From: Candidatus Nitrosopumilus sp.
GTDB lineage: Archaea; Thermoproteota; Nitrososphaeria; Nitrososphaerales; Nitrosopumilaceae
Length of the DNA stretch: 64,000 bases
Direction of reading: 5' to 3'
Assembly (NCBI GenBank): GCA_029263475.1
Contig: JAJCXK010000019.1
Location: forward strand, 1-64,000
Made by a program: the position numbers and the translations under genes
In this document: positions 54,456 through 61,620 of the stretch, piece by piece
Layout of the letters: every line of letters begins with the position of its first letter
How positions within the stretch are numbered: the first letter of the stretch is position 1
Notes under the pieces: generated by a model
Database searches by the model: none
What the model saw: the letters and a program-made list of their open reading frames with translations, nothing else
Told to the model about the DNA's origin: nothing

Positions 54456-55013
54456 CTAAAAAGACAAGTCTGAAGAGGATTTTCTAATCAACGACATTAT
54501 GCCTGCTTTTTCCTCCTTATTCTCATAGATTCCTCTAAATGCGGATGAAGAAAGTGTTGCATCATTTTTGACACCACGCATTTTCATACAAAGATGTTCG
54601 GCATCGGCTAAAACCACAACTCCCTTTACTCCTTGAGAGTGTAATTCATCAGCAATATTTTTCGTTAGTCGTTCTTGAATTTGAAGTCTTTTTGAATATT
54701 TTTCTACAAGCCTAACAAGTTTTGAAATTCCAAAGACTCTTCCATTTGGAGAATAAGCAATGTGTATTTTTCCAAAAAATGGCAACATATGATGTTCACA
54801 CATTGAATAGAATTGGATATTACGAGCAATGACTACATCAGAATCTTCTGAAAATTGTACCGATAATTGAGAATCAGAGTCGTATCCTCCAAAGATTTCT
54901 TTATACATATTTGCAATTCTTTCAGGTGTTTCTCGCAATCCTTCACGGGTAGGATCTTCTCCAACCTCAATGATCAATTCTCTAACGAGTTTTTTTACAC
55001 GCTCCTCATCCAT
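54456..55013 (-). CDS. folE: GTP cyclohydrolase I, type IA
   Basis: Makes dihydroneopterin triphosphate, here most likely feeding archaeosine (and possibly pterin) synthesis. The 185-residue protein shows TREGLRETPERIANMYKEIF, the zinc motif MCEHHMLPFFGK, GISKLVRLVEKYSKRLQIQERLT and EHLCMKMRGV. Type I FolE is less common in archaea than the MptA form. Next gene on this strand upstream is queE. Confidence 0.96.
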   Translation of the reverse strand: MDEERVKKLVRELIIEVGEDPTREGLRETPERIANMYKEIFGGYDSDSQLSVQFSEDSDVVIARNIQFYSMCEHHMLPFFGKIHIAYSPNGRVFGISKLVRLVEKYSKRLQIQERLTKNIADELHSQGVKGVVVLADAEHLCMKMRGVKNDATLSSSAFRGIYENKEEKAGIMSLIRKSSSDLSF

Positions 55014-55077
55014 TTTATATTCTCACAGAATTTTTCCAGTATTTGAACCTAATCAGATTTTTGAGCAGGTATCAATA

Positions 55078-55791
55078 TTATGGAGCCCCAATGAATTTGT
55101 GTAACTGAGGGACAACCTTAACACCAACATAGTAGGGATAAACTAAATCGTAGAGACTCAACAAAAGTTCTAACGATGGTTCGGAAATACCGTAAGTTGG
55201 TTGAATGATAAATCCATCAATATCATCTTTAGAGATAATGGTGAAAATTGCCTTTACTAATTTTTCAAATTCAGTTGGTTGAGTTTTTGAACTAACTACA
55301 ATTTTGATGTATGTTGTCTTCTTTGATTTTACAGATGATTCAAGGCATTTCATAGTATGGCCAATGAATTTTTTATATTGCTGTAAATCTACAAAGTCAG
55401 AGTCTTTCGTTTTAAATTCAATTTTAGCAATATCAATAAATGGTAAAACATGATTGAACCTATCAATATCAAAACATGATGATTCAAGATATGTAAGGAT
55501 GTTTTTAGATTGAATGTGTTTTGCAAGCAATGCTACTGCTTCATGTTGAATTAAGGGATCACCCCCGGTAAAATTCACTTTATAGGTTTGATTTTTTAAA
55601 TTGGAATCCATTAGACGGTTTGCATCTTCAATTGAATATTCTGTACCAGAATCCAACGGAAGCGATTCTTTGGTATCACAGTAAAAACAAGTAAAAGGAC
55701 ATCCTGCCAGTCTTACGAAGAGAGTTTTAGTGCCATATAGAATTCCTTCACCTTCAATTGATGTAAATATTTCAAATAATCTTACTTTCAA
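55078..55791 (-). CDS. queE: 7-carboxy-7-deazaguanine synthase QueE (radical SAM)
   Basis: Radical SAM enzyme forming CDG from 6-carboxytetrahydropterin. 237 residues; the cluster motif CPFTCFYC keeps the CxxxCxxC spacing. It opens RLFEIFTSIEGEGILYGTKTLFVR, then has NFTGGDPLIQ and IDIAKIEFKTKDSD. The start is TTG 55791. With QueC and FolE nearby, only the QueD (6-carboxytetrahydropterin synthase) step is not encoded in the window. Confidence 0.95.
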   Translation of the reverse strand: MKVRLFEIFTSIEGEGILYGTKTLFVRLAGCPFTCFYCDTKESLPLDSGTEYSIEDANRLMDSNLKNQTYKVNFTGGDPLIQHEAVALLAKHIQSKNILTYLESSCFDIDRFNHVLPFIDIAKIEFKTKDSDFVDLQQYKKFIGHTMKCLESSVKSKKTTYIKIVVSSKTQPTEFEKLVKAIFTIISKDDIDGFIIQPTYGISEPSLELLLSLYDLVYPYYVGVKVVPQLHKFIGAP

Positions 55792-55832
55792 GTAATAATA
55801 GTAGTTTTTTTCATTATTTATTCAGTAGGCTT

Positions 55833-56027
55833 CTAATGCATAATGGGTTCTTTTGAATAAAACAATCCAGCGATAAAAAATATCACTCCCAATATTCCAA
55901 TGGTACTTCCCACTAGTTCTACCTGATTTTGTAAATCTCCTCCCATTGGAGCCCATAACCATGCCATTAAAGCCCCAACCATAATCATTGGAATACCCAC
56001 TGCTACAGTTATTGCTTTAGATGCCAT
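55833..56027 (-). CDS. Small membrane protein, two helices
   Basis: 64 residues from ATG 56027 (a TTG two codons upstream is also possible). Two membrane segments: AITVAVGIPMIMVGALMAWLW and VGSTIGILGVIFFIAGLFY. Unknown function; close downstream of the secreted coiled-coil gene and possibly in the same operon. Confidence 0.65.
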   Translation of the reverse strand: MASKAITVAVGIPMIMVGALMAWLWAPMGGDLQNQVELVGSTIGILGVIFFIAGLFYSKEPIMH

Positions 56028-56063
56028 GTTCAAATTTCTTAGAAAATGTATATGAAGCTTATG

Positions 56064-56873
56064 TTATTCCACGGTTGATATTTTCATTATTTTCATTATT
56101 TTATTCAATTCTCCAAATTTTTCCTTTGCAGCAGGAATATTATCTTCAGAGATCAAGGCTTCAATCTCTGCAACTAGAGAAATGGCAATTGCAAACTCAG
56201 GAATACTTGTATCTAATGATGGATCATTCAGCATTTTTTGAATTTTTTCTAGCTGTTTTAAAGCAAATACAGTAATTCTATCAGATGCAGAACCGGATGA
56301 ATGTTCACGAATTTTCTGATTCTTTATATGAACAAGAGATTCTAGTTGGTGAAGAGTTTCAATAGCCTCGTCCATCGTATCTGAATCAATTTGTTGACGT
56401 GCTAGAGCAAATAATCGTTCAATTTCAGAAAAATCAATTCCTGTATTATGTTTTTGAGATATTGATTTTAAACTCTGGAAATATTTGTGTAATCTATTAA
56501 GTTCACTATTTAGATCTCTATCAGAAGATGTAGTCAGTTTTGCTTTAGATACAGGCTCGGATATGACACTGGTAATTTGCCTAAATGATTTCATCGCAAT
56601 AAGAAAATCTTCTTTTGCTTGTTCTACATCATTGGGCAGAGAACTTTTCAGTGATTCTACCGCTGCATGTCCTTTCTCATACAGTGTTTGTATATCAGAA
56701 GGTACGGAATCACCATAAGAATTTTCTAATTGGTTTAAGATTTCTGTGTCTGCTTGTGTGGCAATACGTAATAGAACATTAGAATTATTTTGTGCATATA
56801 CATCACTAACTAATGATGTTGACGCCGTTCCGAAAATTAATACAAACATTGTAAATAATGCTAATGTTTTCAT
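56064..56873 (-). CDS. Secreted helical/coiled-coil protein
   Basis: 269 residues. A signal peptide (MKTLALFTMFVLIFGTASTSLV...YAQ) is followed by a nearly all-helical body rich in Gln, Glu and Ser, with heptad-like patterns (LEIRYA-type repeats such as SELNRLHKYFQSLKSI and ALIS-type ends). No family motif. ATG 56873 overlaps the upstream membrane winged-helix gene by 4 bases, so it is translationally coupled to it. Likely binds or lines the cell exterior; a periplasmic-space-like partner of the sensor is inferred. Confidence 0.75.
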   Translation of the reverse strand: MKTLALFTMFVLIFGTASTSLVSDVYAQNNSNVLLRIATQADTEILNQLENSYGDSVPSDIQTLYEKGHAAVESLKSSLPNDVEQAKEDFLIAMKSFRQITSVISEPVSKAKLTTSSDRDLNSELNRLHKYFQSLKSISQKHNTGIDFSEIERLFALARQQIDSDTMDEAIETLHQLESLVHIKNQKIREHSSGSASDRITVFALKQLEKIQKMLNDPSLDTSIPEFAIAISLVAEIEALISEDNIPAAKEKFGELNKIMKIMKISTVE

Positions 56874-57904
56874 TCTTCTTCCTCTATGTCCTTTCGTATC
56901 TTTACTAGGTTTTGCAAGTCTTTCTTTTCAATTTCTATAATGCCGTTTCGTTCTAATCTCTTTACTGCACGCCACATGGTAGTTCTTGGTTGTAAGAATT
57001 TTTTACGCAAATCGCTTTCAAGAACTTGTCCTCCATTATTAGAAATAAACCTCACTATCTCTTTATCATCTTCACGAAGATCTGGTTTTATTTTGAAAAT
57101 GGCTTCAGTGTCAACGGCTTCAGTGTCAACGGCTTCAATTTTTTGCATTGTTTGTTGATTATGAACTGGTATGACGGTTTTTCGTTTTATACGAATGATT
57201 GCCACCACTCCTACAATTGCAGTTACTGTAATTCCACCAATAATTGAATATGTGAAATAATTAGACTGAGGTACAGGATCAACTGAAATTATGGGATCAG
57301 GAATAATTGACGCTGCACCAAAAAGATAATTTATTTCAGCCTCGCCAGAAGATAGGGTTAATTGGTTTTGATCACGAATTATTTCCATATTAATTGGAAG
57401 GTTTGTCATACCAACTATTGCAGAATTTTTTGGTAAGAATAATGTAAAATCAGAGGGAGCATCTAAAGAGAATGTCCAAACCCGACCTTGTTTGGATACC
57501 AAGTCATGAATATCATATTCTACGATAATAACAGATGACCCAAAAGTTTCGATTAAGGCAAAATTACCTAAGACATCAGTAGTGAGTAAAAATCCATTTT
57601 CATTTACAACGACAAGGTTATCGATGGTACTTCCAAACAGATCAAGCTCAAAATCAGCAGTAAGTGGATCTACATCAATTTCTGCAGAAACGTGGGTAGA
57701 TCCATCTGGATATATTATTAGATCTAGGGCCCTAGGAGAACTGAATGAGGACTGAATTGGCACGACAGCTGCTACAATAATCAAACTAGCTACCAAAAGA
57801 GGTATTTTGGCCATTGTATCAGGGATAGCTTCAGTCCTTACAAAAAGCATTCCATCTTCTCGAAGAGACTCTTTTCCATACATTGACATGATTTCAGGGT
57901 TCAT
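56870..57904 (-). CDS. Membrane protein with extracytoplasmic domain and cytoplasmic winged-helix domain
   Basis: 344 residues from ATG 57904; an in-frame ATG at 57814 would start directly at the hydrophobic segment AKIPLLVASLIIVAAVV and may be the real start. After this segment comes a beta-rich outside domain (about 60-215), then a membrane segment YFTYSIIGGITVTAIVGVVAIIRIKRK. A linker with tandem EAVDT repeats leads to a winged-helix domain (EIVRFISNNGGQVLESDLRK and TTMWRAVKRLERNGIIEIEKK). The architecture suggests a one-component sensor that binds DNA from the membrane. It lies 4 bases after the soluble regulator gene. Confidence 0.8.
   Translation of the reverse strand: MNPEIMSMYGKESLREDGMLFVRTEAIPDTMAKIPLLVASLIIVAAVVPIQSSFSSPRALDLIIYPDGSTHVSAEIDVDPLTADFELDLFGSTIDNLVVVNENGFLLTTDVLGNFALIETFGSSVIIVEYDIHDLVSKQGRVWTFSLDAPSDFTLFLPKNSAIVGMTNLPINMEIIRDQNQLTLSSGEAEINYLFGAASIIPDPIISVDPVPQSNYFTYSIIGGITVTAIVGVVAIIRIKRKTVIPVHNQQTMQKIEAVDTEAVDTEAIFKIKPDLREDDKEIVRFISNNGGQVLESDLRKKFLQPRTTMWRAVKRLERNGIIEIEKKDLQNLVKIRKDIEEEE
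57101..57137. repeat. 15-base tandem repeat in the sensor linker
   Basis: GGCTTCAGTGTCAAC occurs twice (57101-57115, 57116-57130) with a partial third unit to 57137. On the minus strand it encodes repeated EAVDT in the linker between the membrane segment and the winged helix. In-frame units let linker length vary without breaking the protein. Confidence 0.88.
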
Positions 57905-57908
57905 TTAC

Positions 57909-58196
57909 TCAATACCTTAGATTCATGCTTTCTACAAGTCCCTGAAATCTTTTGAATTCCTGAAAGAACAAAATTCCTTTTTCGGTAATCAAAAAGACTC
58001 TATTCCTGTCATTTTTGATGGATTCGACTAAGCCAGCTTCTACCAGTTTCTCACACTTGTCTAGTACTGCATAGTGAGATAGGTTGGCTTTGCGAGAGAT
58101 TGCAGATATGATGACTCCACCACGACCGCCATCAGCAGTAACGTCTAAGATATCACCCATTATGCCCATTTCGGACCTGTATTGTTGTTTTGACAT
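57909..58196 (-). CDS. Winged-helix transcriptional regulator
   Basis: 95 residues from ATG 58196 (MSKQQYRSEMGIMGDIL); a longer in-frame reading to 58232 lies within the promoter. It has a DNA-binding winged helix: ISAISRKANLSHYAVLDKCEKLVEAGLVES, followed by a wing and FLITEKGILFFQEF, typical of small archaeal MarR/PadR-like or ArsR-like regulators. It starts a tight operon with the membrane winged-helix protein and the secreted helical protein. Operator-like GGAACG motifs sit just upstream of its start, so autoregulation is plausible. Confidence 0.85.
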   Translation of the reverse strand: MSKQQYRSEMGIMGDILDVTADGGRGGVIISAISRKANLSHYAVLDKCEKLVEAGLVESIKNDRNRVFLITEKGILFFQEFKRFQGLVESMNLRY

Positions 58197-58225
58197 GCTA
58201 TAGTGTATAACAATGTAGTTTATGA

Positions 58226-58275
58226 GGAACATTTTGAAACTTTATAGCGGAACGCATAGCGGAACAGGTCGTTCC
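58226..58275. promoter_or_regulatory. Operator-like cluster near the regulator promoter
   Basis: GGAAC occurs at 58226-58230, 58249-58253 and 58261-58265, with CGTTCC at 58270-58275. ATAGCGGAAC is repeated exactly at 58244-58253 and 58256-58265, a spacing of about one helical turn. The elements flank the regulator's TATA box, as an autoregulatory operator would. Confidence 0.6.
58241..58246 (-). promoter_or_regulatory. TATA box of the regulator operon
   Basis: On the minus strand the sequence reads CTATAAAG about 45 bases before ATG 58196. The predicted start of transcription is about 58218. Confidence 0.6.
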
Positions 58276-58449
58276 ATCAAAAAAATACCTCGTTTTTGAT
58301 GGTTTTAGAATGTTAGAGAAAATTAAAGAGAATAGTACCTGAAAAAGAATTTTAAAATAATTCATTTTTCTAAAAAAATCCTCTATTGACACGTTTTGTC
58401 CAAAATGGGTAAATTTCCTTAATTTGTTGTCAATTTTGACAAAATTTAG

Positions 58450-58457
58450 TATATAAA
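58450..58457 (+). promoter_or_regulatory. TATA box of the secreted-protein gene
   Basis: A perfect archaeal TATA box TATATAAA, 54 bases before ATG 58511, predicting a transcription start near 58482 and a leader of about 29 bases. Confidence 0.7.
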
Positions 58458-58482
58458 GAACAGGACGATTCCTATCCGTTCC
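58458..58482. promoter_or_regulatory. Operator-like element near the secreted-protein promoter
   Basis: GAACAGGACGATTCC (58458-58472) closely matches GAACAGGTCGTTCC at 58262-58275, and CGTTCC recurs at 58477-58482. The element lies between the TATA box and the predicted transcription start, where a bound protein would block RNA polymerase. Confidence 0.6.
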
Positions 58483-58510
58483 TAATCTATTATATTGGCA
58501 ATATCTTCAC

Positions 58511-59071
58511 ATGGTAAAATCTCAGATTAGAATGATTGGAGTGACGATGATACTCCTGATGCTCGGGGCTTCACCAATATCTGTAATCTATTCATTTGCT
58601 GAAAATGAGAAGAAACAGGAAGAAAAGAGAGAACTTAGAGTAATTCTTACAGAAAAAGTAGTTAATGGAAAATTAGAAGTCCGTCAATATACCCTTCCTG
58701 AAGAGGTCTCAGAAGGAGATCTGAAAAGAATGCTATCATTTGATGGCCAGTTATCATGGGCATACGTAAACTACAAGATGTATCAGTCAGGAATTGTCCT
58801 ATTTGATGGAAAAGCTTCAAAAATTGGTGAAAACCTATGGGGAATTTCGATTGAGGATGATTCCAATGTGAATTTAAGCTTCAAAATAGTGTTTTCTGGA
58901 AAAATGGGGGAAACAAATGAAGAAAATGAATTTGTAATTTCATTTATGAATTCCGTAATGAAAAATCCTGAAACTGTTCAAAATATCAGACTACTACAAA
59001 TTGGGGAATCTGTAATGAATCCAGAAAAAATAAATGGTTTAAATCAAGAATTCAGAAATTTACATCGGTGA
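58511..59071 (+). CDS. Secreted protein of unknown function, probable regulon member
   Basis: 186 residues with a signal peptide (IRMIGVTMILLMLGASPISVIYSFA) and a mixed alpha/beta mature part beginning ENEKKQEEKRELRVIL. The phrase QYTLPEEVSEGDLKRML is followed by hydrophobic strands (IVLFDGKASKIGENLWGISI). No family recognised. It is divergent from the winged-helix operon and carries the same operator-like motif, suggesting shared control. Confidence 0.75.
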   Translation: MVKSQIRMIGVTMILLMLGASPISVIYSFAENEKKQEEKRELRVILTEKVVNGKLEVRQYTLPEEVSEGDLKRMLSFDGQLSWAYVNYKMYQSGIVLFDGKASKIGENLWGISIEDDSNVNLSFKIVFSGKMGETNEENEFVISFMNSVMKNPETVQNIRLLQIGESVMNPEKINGLNQEFRNLHR

Positions 59072-59171
59072 GATATCACCATTTTTCTTTCATTGACTAA
59101 AAATCATTCACAAGGTCAGCTTTGAGATGCAATGTATCTTTTTATTCCCATTTTGAAAAGAAAATTAGAAA

Positions 59172-59633
59172 ATGTTTGATAAAAATAAAAATCAAGAGGG
59201 TGGCGAGATGGTAGAAGAAAGAAATCAAGAAGATACAGAAAAAAGAACCATTTCAGAATCATCCAATCAAATTGGAATTGGTGAATTGATGGGGAAACGG
59301 GCAAAATTGGAAGAGGCCATAGATTATGTTGGTTTAATGATTAAAAATCTAAAAGACAAGAGAACATTACTTGAGAAAGATGTTGAAGAGGAAGCAGTTG
59401 ACATTAAAAATTTGAAAGAAAAGCTTCAAAAAGTCAGTGAATACATAGATGAAGAAAATCGAGGAATTGAAGAACTTGCCAATAAACGAAAGCAAGTGGA
59501 AAGCGAGGCAGACGAAGTAGGTTCAATTATCAACAACTTAAGAGAGAAACTTTCTGGGGTTGATAGAGTTATAGATGAAGAAGGCAGCAAAGTCAGAAAA
59601 ATAAAAGAATCTAGAGAGACCTTAAACGAGTAG
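59172..59633 (+). CDS. Coiled-coil protein beside the CdvB paralog
   Basis: Up to 153 residues, almost entirely charged helix with strong heptad character (LEKDVEEEAVDIKNLKEKLQ, NKRKQVESEADEVGSIINNL). A purine-rich GAGGGTGG precedes ATG 59208, which may be the real start (141 residues); ATG 59172 gives the longer form. No signal peptide. Convergent with the second CdvB paralog 10 bases away. Function unknown. Confidence 0.7.
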   Translation: MFDKNKNQEGGEMVEERNQEDTEKRTISESSNQIGIGELMGKRAKLEEAIDYVGLMIKNLKDKRTLLEKDVEEEAVDIKNLKEKLQKVSEYIDEENRGIEELANKRKQVESEADEVGSIINNLREKLSGVDRVIDEEGSKVRKIKESRETLNE

Positions 59634-59643
59634 AATTTTAGAA

Positions 59644-60285
59644 TTAAAGGAATTTGGCGGTTGTTGCTTGTTCACCATCTGAAGGAACAGAAGGAAACAT
59701 TTGACCTGCAGAACTTTCAGCAACAGCGGCAGCCTCTTTCAAGATACTTTCAGACTCTGAATTGGTTGTCTCGTTTATTCCAAACGCTGCATCTCCAGAG
59801 AAACTCTCTGTCATGAAACCACCAAGCATATCAGCCATTTGACCAATTTCCTGCTCTGCCCCAGGCATAATTTTTCCTAGTGATGACTTTAGATTTCTCA
59901 TTAGCCCCATGGTTGGCATTATTGCCACCACAGTATCTCCAAGATCACTGCATGTAGTTAATCGTAACTCAATTTGCTCTAATGATATTCTAGCACTACT
60001 CAAAATTTTTGAAACTTTTCTTACTTCAGCTAATTCATTTCCAAGAACTTTACTGGTTTGAATGTCATGTTTTTGGGTTGCATCAACAATTCTTTGGAAT
60101 AACTTAGCATCACGCTCTTGTAAACTCAAAAGCATAGTGTCTAATTTTTTAATTTGTAATTGTAACTTTTTAATCCCTTCATTTACCCTTGGCTTCAAAG
60201 CACCTTTAGGCTTAATTGTATCATTAATTTTTTCAGCAATACCAGGTTGTGGTTGTTTTGACCACTTTGTAGACAAACTAGGCAT
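59644..60285 (-). CDS. ESCRT-III-like cell division protein, second CdvB paralog
   Basis: 213 residues closely similar to the protein at 35259-35909 along its whole length: PKGALKPRV, LQLQIKKLDTMLLSLQERDAKLFQRIV, GNELAEVRKVSKILSSARISLEQIELRL, and the C-terminal ILKEAAAVAESSAGQMFPSVPS. A basic N-terminus suits membrane binding. Presumably forms part of the division machinery or a related membrane-remodelling filament. It is followed upstream by a 639-base gene-free region that must hold its promoter. Confidence 0.9.
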   Translation of the reverse strand: MPSLSTKWSKQPQPGIAEKINDTIKPKGALKPRVNEGIKKLQLQIKKLDTMLLSLQERDAKLFQRIVDATQKHDIQTSKVLGNELAEVRKVSKILSSARISLEQIELRLTTCSDLGDTVVAIMPTMGLMRNLKSSLGKIMPGAEQEIGQMADMLGGFMTESFSGDAAFGINETTNSESESILKEAAAVAESSAGQMFPSVPSDGEQATTAKFL

Positions 60286-60924
60286 GAATTCAATTTTAGA
60301 ATACGTACTTAATTTCGAGTGTAAAAAATGGTTTACATTGCATTAAAAATTACTAACAAGAACTAACACGTAAAATTTCCACATTTAAAACATCTTGAAT
60401 TTTTATGAAATATGGCATAGTAAACAATTTAAGAATTTTGCAATAATAATTCTAATTATACAGTATGATCAACTGTTTTAACAAAAAATACAGAAAATAG
60501 TATGTAAAGCACAATTATTTTTTGTTTAGAATCAAAACTTTCTCTAACCAATAAAATTTTAAAAAATTAAATATTTATGCATAATGAGTTTTTTTTTGTA
60601 CATTAATTCTCTTTATACTAATTTTATTTTTGAGAAACCATAATTATATTTCATGTAATCCACTACAGGCAGAGTTATAATTCAAAAGTTTGATCTAGTC
60701 ATATTACAAGAATTAAAAAATTCAAATCAAAAAGATCATTTGCATATTAAAGAATAGTTTTTTTATGATTTACATATACAGAAAAAATATTATGTTGAAA
60801 GCAATTATTCATTACGCATAAAAATTATTTTTCTTATTAATGAGTAAAATGCATAAACTATTCTCAAATGTTTTTCTATTTTACTTTGAATCTATTTTTA
60901 TAACAGAATTTTGTACTTATTTTA
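60286..60924. other. Long A/T-rich gene-free region
   Basis: No coding region longer than a few dozen codons, tRNA or GC-rich island is visible. A 6-base inverted repeat TGTAAA...TTTACA (60320-60325 and 60332-60337) lies about 35 bases upstream of the CdvB paralog. At the right end TTTATAA (60897-60903) is a TATA box for the next gene. The remainder appears to be low-complexity A/T sequence. Confidence 0.65.
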
Positions 60925-61356
60925 TTGAATAAGAAAGTGGTATTAATTCCGATAGTTTTTATTTTAGCAATTATTTTAGCAAGTTTTTTATCTGATGAAA
61001 CTAACAATGAAAATAATACTTTATTTCATGTAACACTTGCAGATCCCAATCTTTACGTAGATGGAGTATATTCTGAAGTTTTTTCTATTGACAAAGGCGA
61101 ATATTTTTTTACATTTGTACCAAATGGAAGTAGTCCAGAAGTTTTGTCAATTTCATTAAACGGAGATGAATTTTATTTTTCTGAAAACTATAATCTAATA
61201 GGAATTCCACATCAAACTGGAATTTCCGAATATTTCACATGGAAATATGATGGACAAAAAAATATTCTAATCACTGAAATGCAAGAAGTGTCAATTATGA
61301 TTGATCCGAATGGAAAAACCATAGGTTCGGTATCCGTCTATATTCTAGAAAATTAA
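60925..61356 (+). CDS. Small membrane-anchored surface protein
   Basis: 143 residues from TTG 60925. A hydrophobic N-terminus (VVLIPIVFILAIILASFL) acts as signal anchor, followed by a beta-rich domain with a Gly/Asp-rich surface (NLYVDGVYSEVFSIDKGEYFFTF). A TATA box about 25 bases before the start codon implies a leaderless transcript, which supports the TTG start. No family recognised. Similar anchored beta domains are common in Nitrosopumilus-type genomes. Confidence 0.72.
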   Translation: MNKKVVLIPIVFILAIILASFLSDETNNENNTLFHVTLADPNLYVDGVYSEVFSIDKGEYFFTFVPNGSSPEVLSISLNGDEFYFSENYNLIGIPHQTGISEYFTWKYDGQKNILITEMQEVSIMIDPNGKTIGSVSVYILEN

Positions 61357-61359
61357 AAG

Positions 61360-61451
61360 GCGTAGACCCCTGAATTGCAGAACACAGAGATTTCCTCTCT
61401 TGGTCAGAGCGTTGAACGCCTGATTGCCTTTTTCGTTCTGCGGGGCTACGC
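61360..61451 (+). ncRNA. Candidate three-way-junction RNA
   Basis: A GC-rich 92-base island closes with GCGTAG (61360-61365) paired to CTACGC (61446-61451), CCCC to GGGG, and GCAGAAC (61377-61383) to GTTCTGC (61435-61441). Inside are two hairpins: AGAGA/TCTCT (61386-61400), and GGTCAG/GCG with loop TTGAA closing on CGC/CTGA/CC (61402-61428). The 3' side of the outer stem is continuous while the 5' side has bulges, as in natural RNAs. No tRNA, 5S, SRP or RNase P signature was found. Strand is assumed from the flanking genes. Confidence 0.5.
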
Positions 61452-61458
61452 AAACCTA

Positions 61459-61483
61459 GTCGATAGAGATTATATCTTTCGAC
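61459..61483 (+). other. Hairpin after the candidate RNA
   Basis: GTCGA at 61459-61463 pairs with TCGAC at 61479-61483, with partial pairing inside. It may be part of the same transcript or a 3' end signal; there is no strong T-run after it. Confidence 0.35.
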
Positions 61484-61620
61484 ATTAAATATGATATGAA
61501 CTTTAACTATTTAAAAATTTAAATAAAATTTTATATAAAAAATGGTTTTTAATTATAAAAATTCATATCTGTTCATTTGTTTGATGGATCTATAAATTAC
61601 GAATTTTTAACTGAAAACTA

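Larger units (their letters stand above)
58197..58510. promoter_or_regulatory. Divergent promoter region with shared motif
   Basis: The 314 bases between the divergent regulator and secreted-protein genes hold two TATA boxes, repeated GGAACG/CGTTCC elements near each, and an A/T-rich middle containing a hairpin (CCATCAAAAA...TTTTTGATGG). No coding region is seen. Confidence 0.75.

Noticed and set aside
60286-60924. Hidden small protein or RNA in the long A/T-rich spacer
   Set aside because: No frame of useful length, no GC-rich island and only a weak 6-base dyad; listed as gene-free.
61360-61451. tRNA, permuted tRNA or 5S rRNA
   Set aside because: A D-arm-like string (TTGGTCAGAGC) is present, but no T-loop TTCRA motif, anticodon arm or 5S loop sequence fits, and the outer stem is far too long for an acceptor stem.
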